From NCBI RefSeq assembly GCF_900105495.1, contig NZ_FNTF01000002.1, forward strand, positions 3,836,501-3,900,500: a stretch of 64,000 nucleotides of DNA. Direction: 5' to 3'. The stretch comes from Pseudomonas frederiksbergensis. Its GTDB lineage: Bacteria; Pseudomonadota; Gammaproteobacteria; Pseudomonadales; Pseudomonadaceae. The notes below the pieces were generated by a model, which made no database searches, was not told the DNA's origin, and worked only from the letters and a program-made list of their open reading frames with translations. Of this stretch, positions 16,461 to 25,009 are shown piece by piece. Within the stretch, counting starts at the first letter, position 1. Each line of letters begins with the position of its first letter. The translations under genes and the position numbers were made by a program.

Positions 16461-17747
16461 ATGCTGCGGTTATTTTTGGGGCTGTTTCTGGTGATGACGG
16501 TTGGCCTGGTCCTGGGGCTGCAAACGGTCGATCGCGCGTTCAATGCGCTGCTCGACGGTCAGATGCAGAGCTACAACCGCGAGGCGGTGCGGGGCCAGGC
16601 CTGGTCGCTGGCCGAGCAGTTGCGCGGCCTGGACGGGGCGGCCCGGGAGCGACAACTGGACGCGGTGCGCCCCCACTACGGCTTGGGCCTGACCCTGGTC
16701 GAGACCGACCAATTGTCCCTGAGCGATCAGGAGAAAGCCGAGTTGGCCCAGGGCCTGCTGGTGATTCGTGAAAAGTACACGCAATTCATCTCGCGCATTG
16801 ACGACGGTTCGCAACTGCTCAGCATCATGCTGCCGGCTGAGCCGAGTCTGATGTCGTTCTACATTGCCGCGGCCTATCTGATGATCGCGGTGATGATCGG
16901 GTTCGTGTTGTTATTCTGGGTGCGCCCGCACTGGCGCGATCTGGAAAAGCTGCGTCTGGCGGCCGAGCGTTTTGGCGATAACGACCTGTCATCGCGGATC
17001 CAGCTGTCCAAGCGCTCGAACATCCGCGACCTGTCCGAACATTTCAACCTGATGGCGGCGCGCATCGAAAGCCTGATTGCCAATCAGCGCGAGCTGACCA
17101 ACGCGGTGTCCCATGAATTGCGCACGCCGATTGCCCGACTGTCTTTCGAGCTGGACCAGCTCAAGCAACAACCCGATCCGACCCAGAACCGTGAACTGAT
17201 TGCCGACATGTACGCCGACCTCGGCGAGCTCGAAGAGATGGTGTCCGAACTGCTCACCTATGCCAGCCTCGAGCGCGGCGCCACGGTGATCACTCGGGAA
17301 AACATTCAGGCCAGCAGCTGGCTCGACAGTGTGCTCGGCAGCGTCGCGCTGGAAGCTGAAGCCGCTGGTGTGCAATTGCTGATTGTCGAGTGCCAGGTCG
17401 ATGAGGTCCGCATCGAGCCGCGCTTCATGGCCCGGGCGGTGATCAACCTGTTGCGCAATGCCATTCGTTATGCCGATGGGCGGGTGGAGGTGTCATTGGT
17501 TCGCACCGGTGATCACTACGAAGTGCGGGTCAACGACGACGGGCCAGGCGTGCCGATGGACGGGCGGGAGAAAATCTTCGAGCCGTTCTCGCGCCTGGAC
17601 GCCAGCCGCGACCGCCGCACCGGTGGCTTCGGCCTGGGCCTGGCGTTGGTGCGGCGGGTGTCGCAATCCCATGGCGGGCAAGTGGAAGTGGCGGATTCGC
17701 CGTGGGGCGGGGCGTCGTTTCGCATGACCTGGGCGCACCAGGATTAA
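16461..17747 (+). CDS. Sensor histidine kinase, RstB/ParS-like
   Basis: A 428-residue inner-membrane kinase. The first transmembrane helix is at about 1-22, a periplasmic sensor of about 108 residues follows, and the second helix is near 131-156 (YLMIAVMIGFVLLFWV). Then come a HAMP linker, the phosphorylated His in NAVSHELRTPIARL, and the ATPase domain with N box (NLLRNAIRYADG), G1 (DDGPGVP) and G2 (GGFGLGLALV). Its ATG directly follows the TGA of the response regulator, so the two are translationally coupled. The signal is unknown; a MipA/OmpV gene lies downstream in the opposite direction. Confidence 0.9.
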   Translation: MLRLFLGLFLVMTVGLVLGLQTVDRAFNALLDGQMQSYNREAVRGQAWSLAEQLRGLDGAARERQLDAVRPHYGLGLTLVETDQLSLSDQEKAELAQGLLVIREKYTQFISRIDDGSQLLSIMLPAEPSLMSFYIAAAYLMIAVMIGFVLLFWVRPHWRDLEKLRLAAERFGDNDLSSRIQLSKRSNIRDLSEHFNLMAARIESLIANQRELTNAVSHELRTPIARLSFELDQLKQQPDPTQNRELIADMYADLGELEEMVSELLTYASLERGATVITRENIQASSWLDSVLGSVALEAEAAGVQLLIVECQVDEVRIEPRFMARAVINLLRNAIRYADGRVEVSLVRTGDHYEVRVNDDGPGVPMDGREKIFEPFSRLDASRDRRTGGFGLGLALVRRVSQSHGGQVEVADSPWGGASFRMTWAHQD

Positions 17748-17769
17748 TTGCGCCGCTCTTGCGGACCCC

Positions 17770-17834
17770 TTCGCGGGCAAGCCCGCTCCCACAGGGGAAT
17801 GCATTCCAAATGTGGGAGCGGGCTTGCCCGCGAA
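17770..17834. repeat. REPIN (GTGGGAGCGGGCTTGCCC type)
   Basis: Perfect 24-base inverted arms at 17770-17793 and 17811-17834, between convergent genes. Confidence 0.9.
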
Positions 17835-17858
17835 GAGGCCATCTGCAACACCGCATCG

Positions 17859-18647
17859 TCAAAAGGTGTACGCAACCTGGCCAGCCAACGATGTCTGCAT
17901 CCGCTGCTCAACAATCGGACTGTCCGCCGCATCGTTCGCCAGATACTGCACCGCCAGCACCGTCGAAACACGCCACTGCCCATTGACGGGTAATGTCCAG
18001 GTCACATCCGCGCCGCGACTCACCAGCCCGCCATGTGTGTCATAAGCCCTGAACTGACTGCGCGACGCTTGGGCATCGCTGACGCCGTACCAGGTGCGCA
18101 CGTAATGACTGTCACCAAACTGGCTGTTGAGGCTGCCGACGACCTTGCCATGCTCACCTTCATAAAATGGTGCGCTGATGCTCAGTTTCAACCGGTTCCA
18201 CGCCGAGCCGGTGTCATGATCGTCGTCGTCCTTTTCCAAGGCATGCTCAAAGCTCGCACCGAGGATAATCGGCCCCATGTGGTAAGTCCCGTCGAGCCCC
18301 AGCGCCGGGCGTGACTTGATCGAGCCCATGCCGTTGAGCTCATCCGAACCTTTGAACCCGGTCTTGCGATCCTTGCGCACATCACTGGCGCCGATGTACA
18401 CGCTGAGGCCGAAATCTTCCTCGTCGAACGCCCAGCCCAGACCCTTTTCAGTGTCCAGGAAGAATCCGTAAGGGCTGAGGATTTCAGCGCCCAACAGCGG
18501 CGCCACCACACGTTCGTCACTGCCGCTGTAACGGGGCACGCTGGCGGCCCCGGCCCGCAAGGTGTAGCGCCAGTCTTCAGCTTGCAAAGAGTCAACGGGA
18601 ATGAGCAGGCACAGCGAAGTCAACGACAGGGATAGCGAGCGAAACAT
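17859..18647 (-). CDS. MipA/OmpV family outer-membrane protein
   Basis: A 262-residue protein with a Sec signal peptide (hydrophobic core SLSLTSLCLLIPV, likely cleavage after LQA) and a mature part rich in alternating strands that ends in phenylalanine, as outer-membrane barrels do. It begins RYTLRAGAASVPRYSGSDE, a hallmark of the MipA/OmpV family. MipA was first described as a scaffold between MltA and a penicillin-binding protein; in P. aeruginosa it has been linked to polymyxin sensing with ParRS. The neighbouring two-component system makes a regulatory link plausible. A 9-bp dyad lies upstream at 18704-18734. Confidence 0.85.
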   Translation of the reverse strand: MFRSLSLSLTSLCLLIPVDSLQAEDWRYTLRAGAASVPRYSGSDERVVAPLLGAEILSPYGFFLDTEKGLGWAFDEEDFGLSVYIGASDVRKDRKTGFKGSDELNGMGSIKSRPALGLDGTYHMGPIILGASFEHALEKDDDDHDTGSAWNRLKLSISAPFYEGEHGKVVGSLNSQFGDSHYVRTWYGVSDAQASRSQFRAYDTHGGLVSRGADVTWTLPVNGQWRVSTVLAVQYLANDAADSPIVEQRMQTSLAGQVAYTF

Positions 18648-18703
18648 GGGAGCACCCGAGGAAATTTGGATGCGCCCATGCTAGGCGGCTGCCGGGCGGC
18701 AAT

Positions 18704-18734
18704 CTTTGACAGCTTTGTCGGGAAACTGTCAAAG
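18704..18734 (-). promoter_or_regulatory. CTTTGACAG-N13-CTGTCAAAG dyad upstream of the MipA gene
   Basis: Perfect 9-bp inverted repeat, arms 18704-18712 and 18726-18734, located 57-87 bases before the MipA start at 18647. It has no T tract and looks like an operator. The natural candidate regulator is the nearby OmpR-family protein, but this is inference; those proteins more often bind direct repeats. Confidence 0.45.
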
Positions 18735-18747
18735 ACTGTGAACCGGT

Positions 18748-19236
18748 TTAGCGGTTCAAACCCAGGCGCTCATGCCATTCGGCGATGGATTCTTCGGGAA
18801 AAATATCGAACTGTTTGTCGCCAGGCTGCACCTGTGCCTCGACCCAAGGCGCCTTTGAACCGAGCATCAAGTGGGTGTGCTCCGGTGGCACCGGCAGCGG
18901 GGTGTCGATGGCAGAGGCAAACGGGTGAATCAGCTCTGGCCACTCGGGGCTGAATATCCATAAGCCCGAGCCGCAGGTCGTGCAGAAATGTCGCTCCAGG
19001 CTGCTGCGGTGGGCGCGCTTCTGGCCTTCATCCTTGAGCCGCGCACGGTAAATCGCAACGTGTTTGCGCCCTCGCACTTTCAGGCTATTGGCATCACCGG
19101 CAATATTGATCGCGTAGCCGCCACCGCCCTGAGTCTTGCGACAGATCGAGCAATAGCAACGCTGATACGGGTAGGGGTGGGCGCTGGTCAAACTGAACGA
19201 CACCGCGCCGCAATGGCAGGAACCTTCGAGCTGCAT
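18748..19236 (-). CDS. GFA family zinc protein (glutathione-dependent formaldehyde-activating type)
   Basis: A 162-residue protein with the zinc-binding cysteine pattern of the GFA/CENP-V fold: GSCHCGAVSF at the start, CYCSICRKTQGGGG near residue 30 and HFCTTCGSGLWI near 85. The founding member condenses formaldehyde with glutathione, but most homologues have unknown substrates. GGAGG five bases before the ATG at 19236 decides the start. A short hairpin (GAACCG/CGGTTC) overlaps its stop codon. Confidence 0.87.
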   Translation of the reverse strand: MQLEGSCHCGAVSFSLTSAHPYPYQRCYCSICRKTQGGGGYAINIAGDANSLKVRGRKHVAIYRARLKDEGQKRAHRSSLERHFCTTCGSGLWIFSPEWPELIHPFASAIDTPLPVPPEHTHLMLGSKAPWVEAQVQPGDKQFDIFPEESIAEWHERLGLNR

Positions 19237-19282
19237 GGGAACCTCCGTCAAATCTGCAACGTTCCCAAGACAGCCTAGACCC

Positions 19283-19687
19283 TCAGCGCCCCTCGACCGG
19301 TACGAGAATCGCGTCGCCGGTCGCCACCAGTTTCAGCTGATCGCCGGTTTGCGCGAACAACTCGGCGCGGGCGAACACTTGTTTCTTGCCGGCCTTTACC
19401 ACCCGCCCCTGAGCGATGAACACTTCGCCGATGGCGGGTGCCAGGCAGTTCACTGAGAAATGTGAGGCCAGCACATTGCCGGCGACCGTTCCGGCTGCGA
19501 ATCCGCAGGCGGTGTCGAGCAGCGCGCCGATCAGTCCGGCGTGCAGGAAGCCTGCGTACTGCGCCATATCGCTCTCGCGAAAAGCCATCGTGAGCTCGGC
19601 TTCGCCGCTCTCGGCGCGAGTGACTTCGAAACCGGCCCAGCGATTGAAGGCTGAGGTTGAGTTGATCTGTTTGAGTGCGTTGAGCAT
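19283..19687 (-). CDS. PaaI-type hotdog thioesterase
   Basis: A 134-residue hotdog-fold protein. MAQYAGFLHAGLIGALLDTACGFAA carries the family HGG-like region (here HAG) and the catalytic acidic residue of the central helix. The C-terminal half supplies the FSVNCLAPA and GRVVKAGKKQVFARAEL strands. It would hydrolyse an acyl-CoA of unknown chain. The start at 19687 is supported by GGAGGG just upstream; a longer frame to 19933 runs through a REPIN and is false. Confidence 0.85.
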   Translation of the reverse strand: MLNALKQINSTSAFNRWAGFEVTRAESGEAELTMAFRESDMAQYAGFLHAGLIGALLDTACGFAAGTVAGNVLASHFSVNCLAPAIGEVFIAQGRVVKAGKKQVFARAELFAQTGDQLKLVATGDAILVPVEGR

Positions 19688-19795
19688 GGCGAATCCCTCC
19701 GGTTGAGGGATCAACATGCGCCGGGTTTGAGGAGAAGTCATGGCGGATAAGGGAGGGTGATGGGTAGTTGGATTTGTGGTGAATGGTCCGGCCTC

Positions 19796-19860
19796 TTCGC
19801 GAGCAAGCCCGCTCCCACATTGAAATGCATTCCCCTTGTGGGAGCGGGCTTGCTCGCGAA
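19796..19860. repeat. REPIN (GTGGGAGCGGGCTTGCTC type)
   Basis: Perfect 24-base inverted arms at 19796-19819 and 19837-19860, between the alkA-like and thioesterase genes, which are on the same strand. Confidence 0.9.
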
Positions 19861-19875
19861 GAACGATAACGCGGT

Positions 19876-20493
19876 CTACTTGCCGGTCATCCGCCACAAA
19901 TACCAGGAAGCCACCGTCCGATAAGGGCTCCACGCCAACCCGATCTCAATCATCTGCTTGCGCGTCGGCTGCACCTCCAGCCCCTTGAGCCGGCGATATC
20001 CCTCCCGCACTCCAAAGTCATCGGCGGGCAAAATATCCGGCCGCTCCAGGCTGTAGATCAGCAACATCTCAACCGTCCAGCGCCCAACCCCGCGCAAGGT
20101 AATCAATCGCTCGATCAGCGCTTCATCCGCCATCGCCATTGCCTCAGCGTAATCTGGCACCACACCGTCCAGCGCCGCTTGGGCAATGCCCTGAATGGTT
20201 GCGATCTTGCTGGCGGAAAAGCCGCAACTGCGCAGTTGATCGAACCCGGTCGCGATAATCTGCTCAGGCCTCGGGAACACACCCGTCCCAAACAACGCGA
20301 TCAATCGACCGACAATCGCATCCCCGGCCTTCGCATGCAGCTGCTGATAGGCAATCGCCCGCACCAGCGACTCATAAGGATCGCGTGCCGCATGGGGCTG
20401 GTGCAGGCAAGGGCCGATGGCGGCAATGTGGCGGCGCCAGTCGTCATCGATGGACGATAGAAACTCGGTGGCGGGCAGGTAGGCGTCGGGCAT
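19876..20493 (-). CDS. DNA-3-methyladenine glycosylase II (AlkA-like)
   Basis: A 205-residue helix-hairpin-helix DNA glycosylase. The hairpin LRGVGRWTVEMLLIY and the catalytic Asp in ILPADDFGVREGYRRL match AlkA/MAG enzymes, which remove 3-methyladenine and other alkylated bases. It lacks the N-terminal extension of E. coli AlkA, as many short bacterial forms do. It lies three bases after the ICL/PEP mutase gene and in one operon with ada, so it is likely induced by alkylation damage. Confidence 0.88.
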   Translation of the reverse strand: MPDAYLPATEFLSSIDDDWRRHIAAIGPCLHQPHAARDPYESLVRAIAYQQLHAKAGDAIVGRLIALFGTGVFPRPEQIIATGFDQLRSCGFSASKIATIQGIAQAALDGVVPDYAEAMAMADEALIERLITLRGVGRWTVEMLLIYSLERPDILPADDFGVREGYRRLKGLEVQPTRKQMIEIGLAWSPYRTVASWYLWRMTGK

Positions 20494-20496
20494 GGG

Positions 20497-21300
20497 TCAG
20501 GCTTTCCCGGACGGCGCCAACAGGGCGTTCACTTCGCCATAGGTGAAGGCCTTCAGCTCACGGCTGTCGAGTGTCCCCGTTTCCAGAAAGCTCTTGGCCA
20601 GTGCACTCATGGCGCCATACAGAAACTCGGCGATGCGTGACCCCGCGCTCAAACGGCGTACGCCGAGGGCCTTCAGCTCGTCAGGCGAAGGCAAGCCGGG
20701 GAGCCCGAGCACGTTCAACGGCAACCGAGTGCCCTGGCACAGCGCGGCGATTTCGTACTCAGCCGTGACGCCAGCCGCGAACAAACCATCGGCACCGGCC
20801 GCCTGATACAACGCGGCGCGCTTGAGCGTCTCGGCCACGCGATCTTCGGCGGGCACCAGGCTCTTGAGGTACACATCGGTTCGGGCGTTGATGAATAGCT
20901 TCACGCCGCGACGTTCGGCAACCTGCCGAGCGATTTCGATCTTGCGCATCAACAGCTCGGGCGGGGAAGCGCCGTCCTCGATGTTGATCCCGACGGCCCC
21001 GGCGGCAATTACCGCCCCAATGACTTCGGCCACCCGTGTCAGGTCATCGGAATAACCGGCCTCGATGTCCACGGTCAACGGCACCGAGATCACCCGGGCG
21101 ATGGACTCGACGGTCGATACCAGGCGCTCGAGGGGCAGGGCGTTGCCGTCCGGATAACCGTGAGCCCAGGCGACTGCCGCGCTGCTGGTGGCGACGGCTT
21201 TACAGCCCAGTTGCTCCACGATGCGCGCCCCGGTGGCATCGGCGACATTGGTGAGGATCAGCAAGCCGTCGTGGTGCAGTTGGTGAAATGACGTGTCCAT
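20497..21300 (-). CDS. Isocitrate lyase / PEP mutase superfamily protein
   Basis: A 267-residue alpha/beta-barrel protein of the ICL/PEPM superfamily. LTVDIEAGYSDD and VGINIEDGASPPELL supply the acidic residues that bind magnesium, and KLFINARTDVYL follows. The KKCGH loop of true isocitrate lyases is absent, so it is more like oxaloacetate decarboxylase or carboxyphosphonoenolpyruvate-type members. It sits between ada (42 bases upstream) and the alkA-like gene (3 bases downstream), which suggests co-expression with alkylation repair. Its substrate is unknown. Confidence 0.83.
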   Translation of the reverse strand: MDTSFHQLHHDGLLILTNVADATGARIVEQLGCKAVATSSAAVAWAHGYPDGNALPLERLVSTVESIARVISVPLTVDIEAGYSDDLTRVAEVIGAVIAAGAVGINIEDGASPPELLMRKIEIARQVAERRGVKLFINARTDVYLKSLVPAEDRVAETLKRAALYQAAGADGLFAAGVTAEYEIAALCQGTRLPLNVLGLPGLPSPDELKALGVRRLSAGSRIAEFLYGAMSALAKSFLETGTLDSRELKAFTYGEVNALLAPSGKA

Positions 21301-21342
21301 CGAATGTCCTTCCTTATGACTTTTTGAGAAACCTGCAAATGA

Positions 21343-22425
21343 TCAGAATGCGAGCTGTTGCGTGATCTGCACCGCTGCTTTTTCCAGCCTGAGCAGGAAC
21401 GCCTTGCGCGGTTGTCCTCCACCATAGCCGGTCAGCGAGCCGTCAGCGCCGATCACCCGGTGACAGGGCACGACAATCGAGAGACGGTTATGCCCGTTGG
21501 CCACGCCCACGGCGCGACTGGCGCCGGGTTTGCCCAATAGCGCCGCAATGGCGCCGTAGGTGCTGGTCTGGCCGTACGGGATCTTCGCCAGTTCGGCCCA
21601 GACCTGTCGGGCGAAATCGCTGCCAGGCAAGTGTAGTGGAACGTTGAAGTCAGTCAGTTTGCCGGCGAAATACTCGGTCAGTTCGGCTTCAATCTGCTGC
21701 AAATGCGCGTTATGTCCTGGCGCAACCGCGTAGCCGTACCGATTCTGCAGTTCTTCCACTTCCTTGGTCAGCGCTGGTCGGTCAAGAAACTCCAGCAGCA
21801 CCAGCCCGCGTCGTTCGGCCATGGCGATCATCGGCCCCAGCGGTGTGGTCAGGCGCGTGAACAGCAGTGGTTCGCTGTTGCCGGCGCGGCCGGGCGTGAT
21901 GTTGAAGGACTTTTGAAACGCATCGCGAAACCCGCTCAGGGACTCATAGCCCGAACCGAACGCGGCATTGTCGATGGAGTCGCCCTGTTTGATTCCGCCC
22001 AACGCCATGCCGAGGCGTCGGGTGCGCAGCCAGGCGTGAAAGGTCATGCCGAAATGCTGCTTGAACCAGCGGCGCAGCTTCAGTGGTTCGATGCCCTCGG
22101 CCAACAGTTGGGCATCGGTCCAGCGCTGCTCGGGGTCGGCATCCACCGATTTGAGCAACTGCTGCACCCAATCCGGTGCAATGGCCGCCGCGTCCAGTGG
22201 TTTGCAACGCAGACAGGCGCGGTAGCCGGCCGACATGCACTCATCGGCATGGGCGAAGAACTCGACGTTCTCCGGTTTCGGCTTGCGCGCCGTGCAACTG
22301 GGGCGACAGAAGATGCCGGTGGTTTTGACCGCGGTAAAGAACACCCCCTCATAGGCGGTGTCTCGTTCGAGCATGGCACGAACCATCTCGGCGTGGGGCG
22401 GAAGCAAAGTGTTTTGTAGGTTCAT
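21343..22425 (-). CDS. ada: Bifunctional Ada: alkylation-response regulator and O6-methylguanine methyltransferase
   Basis: A 360-residue protein. The N-terminal zinc domain has the four cysteines (IFCRPSC near 38-42 and YRACLRC near 69-72), one of which accepts methyl groups from phosphotriesters and turns the protein into an activator. An AraC-type helix-turn-helix follows (about 85-180), and the C-terminal domain carries the acceptor cysteine in IVVPCHRVIGADG. The ATG at 22425 begins MNLQNTLLPPHAEM; a GTG at 22461 is in frame. It heads the ada-ICL/PEPM-alkA run. I did not find a clear Ada box. Confidence 0.93.
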   Translation of the reverse strand: MNLQNTLLPPHAEMVRAMLERDTAYEGVFFTAVKTTGIFCRPSCTARKPKPENVEFFAHADECMSAGYRACLRCKPLDAAAIAPDWVQQLLKSVDADPEQRWTDAQLLAEGIEPLKLRRWFKQHFGMTFHAWLRTRRLGMALGGIKQGDSIDNAAFGSGYESLSGFRDAFQKSFNITPGRAGNSEPLLFTRLTTPLGPMIAMAERRGLVLLEFLDRPALTKEVEELQNRYGYAVAPGHNAHLQQIEAELTEYFAGKLTDFNVPLHLPGSDFARQVWAELAKIPYGQTSTYGAIAALLGKPGASRAVGVANGHNRLSIVVPCHRVIGADGSLTGYGGGQPRKAFLLRLEKAAVQITQQLAF

Positions 22426-22556
22426 GGGCTGAGCATAAGCCGCGTCGCCCAGCGCCTCCACCGGAAAATCGACAGAGAATTCCAGCCGTCGTTTCGCACC
22501 CGCTGAACAGTCCAGGTGCAGTGTGTTTTCCGAGTCCCGTAAAGAACCAATTCAAG

Positions 22557-24134
22557 CTATAGCAACTTCTCCAGGCCGATCATGCTGGTGAACCATGAGT
22601 TGAAGTGTCGCCACCAACTCCCCGGTTCCTTGGTCAATGTGCGCTGTTTGCCGTCATCTTCGGTGACCCAGACGATCTGACCCTTTTCCAGCCGGACCTG
22701 ATAGCTGAGCGCTGGCGCCATACCTTCCAGCGCCAGTGCGCGAACCCGACTGGCGAGCTCCGGATTGTCCACCAACACCCCGACTTCGGTGTTCCACAGT
22801 AATGAGCGCGAGTCGAAATTGAACGATCCGATGAAGGCTTTCTGCTGGTCGAAAATCATTGTCTTGCTGTGCAGGCTGGAGTCGGAGCTATTGGATGATG
22901 ACCCCTTGTTGAACGGGCGCGGCCCACTGCCACCGTTGCCATTGCCGTCGGGCTGACGGCGCAATTCGAACAGCTGCACGCCATGCTCCAGCAAGGTTTT
23001 GCGATAAGGCGCGTAACCACCGTGCGTCGCCGGTACATCCGTGGCTTCCAGTGAGTTGGTCAGCAAGCTGATCGACACGCCGGCATCGGCGCGATCCGTC
23101 AGGTACACCAGCCCCGGTTGGCCGGGCACGATGTAGGCCGAGACCATGATCAGTTCCTTGCTGACGCCATTCAGCTCGGGCGCCAACTGGGTGGCCAGCA
23201 ACAGGTGCGGGTCAGGCTCGCCCTTGGACAGCACCTTGCTCGGTGCGTCCCACAGCGCCTGGTTCCATGCCCAGACCAGCTCCCGGCGCCAGACGTTCAG
23301 ACGCGGGTGAGTGGTGTAGGTCTTCAACTGCTGGTACAGCGCGTGATTCTCTTTGCGCGTTTGCTCCAGAGACTCGTTCAGCCGGGTCCGGGTGTTTTCC
23401 AGGTCTCGGGCTGTCGGTTTACTCGAGATGAATTGATCGATCGGCTTGCTCAGGGCGCTGTTCCAGTACTGGTCGAAGCTATGCCCCAACTGTTCGGCGA
23501 CCGGGCCGATGCCGAGCAAATCGATGTCGGTGAAATTGCGGTTAGGCTCGGCATCGAAATACTCGTCCCCCAGGTTGCGCCCGCCAACGATGGCCGCGCT
23601 GTTGTCCGCTACCCACAGTTTGTTGTGCATGCGCCGGTGTTGCTGCGACAGGTTGAGCAACCGGCCCATCGTCCGTGTCACGACGGTGCTGCGGCCCAGG
23701 TGCAGCGGATTGAACACGCGGATTTGAATCTTCGGATGGACGGCGAGGGTCGCGATGATCCAGTCCAGATCATCGCTGGTGGTGTCGTCGAGCAGAATCC
23801 GCACCCGTACTCCGCGGTCGGCGGCGTCGAGCAGTTCGCTCACCAGTACCCGTGTGCTGATGCCGTCGTGGACGATGTAGTACTGCAAATCCAGGCTGCT
23901 TTGGGCGTTGCGAATTAGCTCGGCGCGGGCGGTGAAAGCTTCGGCGCTGTCGGAGAGCAAGCGAAAGCCCGATCGGCCCTGATGGGGGACTGCCTGCGCC
24001 TGAATCGAACGGCCGAACGCCGAATGGATTGCCGGCAGGGCCTGACTGGGTTCGCGAGGGACATTAATGGTCGTACAGCCACCAAACAGCGAGGCGAGTA
24101 ACAGAAAAGCAAGCAGGGGCTGTCTGATTCTCAC
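22557..24134 (-). CDS. Phospholipase D family lipoprotein (ClsC/YmdC-like cardiolipin synthase)
   Basis: A 525-residue protein with two HxKxxxxD motifs: HNKLWVADNSAAIVGGRN at about 170 and HSKTMIFDQQKAFIGSFN at about 425. That is the two-domain layout of cardiolipin synthase-type phospholipases D. The N-terminus is a lipoprotein signal ending LFGGC (Cys20), and ClsC-like members act at the membrane on phosphatidylglycerol and phosphatidylethanolamine. The start codon is GTG at 24134. It stands alone on its strand. Confidence 0.85.
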   Translation of the reverse strand: MRIRQPLLAFLLLASLFGGCTTINVPREPSQALPAIHSAFGRSIQAQAVPHQGRSGFRLLSDSAEAFTARAELIRNAQSSLDLQYYIVHDGISTRVLVSELLDAADRGVRVRILLDDTTSDDLDWIIATLAVHPKIQIRVFNPLHLGRSTVVTRTMGRLLNLSQQHRRMHNKLWVADNSAAIVGGRNLGDEYFDAEPNRNFTDIDLLGIGPVAEQLGHSFDQYWNSALSKPIDQFISSKPTARDLENTRTRLNESLEQTRKENHALYQQLKTYTTHPRLNVWRRELVWAWNQALWDAPSKVLSKGEPDPHLLLATQLAPELNGVSKELIMVSAYIVPGQPGLVYLTDRADAGVSISLLTNSLEATDVPATHGGYAPYRKTLLEHGVQLFELRRQPDGNGNGGSGPRPFNKGSSSNSSDSSLHSKTMIFDQQKAFIGSFNFDSRSLLWNTEVGVLVDNPELASRVRALALEGMAPALSYQVRLEKGQIVWVTEDDGKQRTLTKEPGSWWRHFNSWFTSMIGLEKLL

Positions 24135-24190
24135 GGAGCGTATTCCGGGTGGTAGCGGTTAGCATATGGACGCCGGACGCCGAAGAAAGG

Positions 24191-24295
24191 TCAGTCGGTA
24201 TGCGCCAGTGGTTTTATCGCTGCCGCACCGGCTTTGCGCACCGCTTCTTCAATCTGCGGGGTTGTTTTGGCAGCGTAGTTCATCCGCAGGCAATT
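24191..24295 (-). pseudogene. C-terminal remnant of a PLP-dependent aminotransferase
   Basis: The minus-strand frame reads NCLRMNYAAKTTPQIEEA and then VRKAGAAAI to a TGA at 24191. This resembles the last helix region of fold-type I aminotransferases (C/ALRLNFS...PEQIEEGVRRL). Upstream of 24295 the similarity fades and there is no room for the other ~350 residues before the divergent LysE gene. Such aminotransferases are often divergent from LysE exporters, so this is probably what remains of a deleted neighbour. Confidence 0.5.
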
Positions 24296-24392
24296 GCAGC
24301 ACAGGGTCAACCGAGGGGCGTTTTGTTCAATACAGCCCTCAGGTGGCTCTTTACCTTGGGGCCTTGTTCAACTGAATTGAAGAAGGTCTGTG

Positions 24393-24980
24393 ATGAGTCT
24401 GATTATCTCGATGGCGGCATTTGCCCTGGTGGCCTCGATAACGCCAGGGCCAGTGAACATCGTGGCGTTGAGTTGCGGCGCGCAGTTTGGTTTTCGCGCC
24501 AGTCAACGGCATGTCGCCGGGGCGACGCTGGGTTTCGTCGTGTTGTTGGTGTTGATGGGGTTAGGGCTGCACGAAGTGTTGCAGCGCTGGCCAGCGTTGA
24601 CGCAGGGGGTGCAATGGGCGGGCGTGGCGTTCCTGTTGTACATGGCCTTCAAGTTGGCTGCCGACAAGGGAGATCTGGATGCGAAGGAATCGGGCCGGAC
24701 ACCCTCGATGCTGTATGGCGCCGCCATGCAATGGCTCAACCCGAAAGCCTGGCTGGCCTGTGTGGCCGGTATGGGCGCTTTTGTGGCAGATGGCGAGGCG
24801 CGGCTGGTCTGGCAGTTTGCGGCGGTGTATCTGGTGATTTGCTACCTGTCCGTCGGCTGTTGGGTCTACGCCGGGACGTTTTTGCGCGGGTATTTGAGCA
24901 ACGCCAAAGGCATGCGGTTGTTTAACCGAAGCATGGCGTTGCTCTTGGTGGTATGCGCGGGATATTTGATCCGGGCTTAA
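24393..24980 (+). CDS. LysE family translocator
   Basis: A 195-residue inner-membrane protein with five to six hydrophobic segments. The first loop ASITPGPVNIVALSCGAQFG is the LysE/RhtB signature, and NPKAWLACVAGMGAF is the second conserved region. Members export amino acids or related compounds. The ATG at 24393 is preceded by AAGG. It is convergent with an AraC regulator gene 29 bases away. Confidence 0.88.
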   Translation: MSLIISMAAFALVASITPGPVNIVALSCGAQFGFRASQRHVAGATLGFVVLLVLMGLGLHEVLQRWPALTQGVQWAGVAFLLYMAFKLAADKGDLDAKESGRTPSMLYGAAMQWLNPKAWLACVAGMGAFVADGEARLVWQFAAVYLVICYLSVGCWVYAGTFLRGYLSNAKGMRLFNRSMALLLVVCAGYLIRA

Positions 24981-25009
24981 GCGTTGCCCTTTGGGGGTGA
25001 CGGCTGATG

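Noticed and set aside
22426..22545. Possible N-terminal extension of Ada (open frame upstream with protein-like sequence DSENTLHLDCSAGAKRR)
   Set aside because: There is no usual start codon or ribosome site for it beyond the GTG at 22461, and Ada homologues start near the chosen ATG.
24149..24925. A 258-codon plus-strand frame upstream of and across the LysE gene
   Set aside because: Overlaps the well-supported LysE frame and gives a Cys/Arg/Gly-rich product without helices or motifs.
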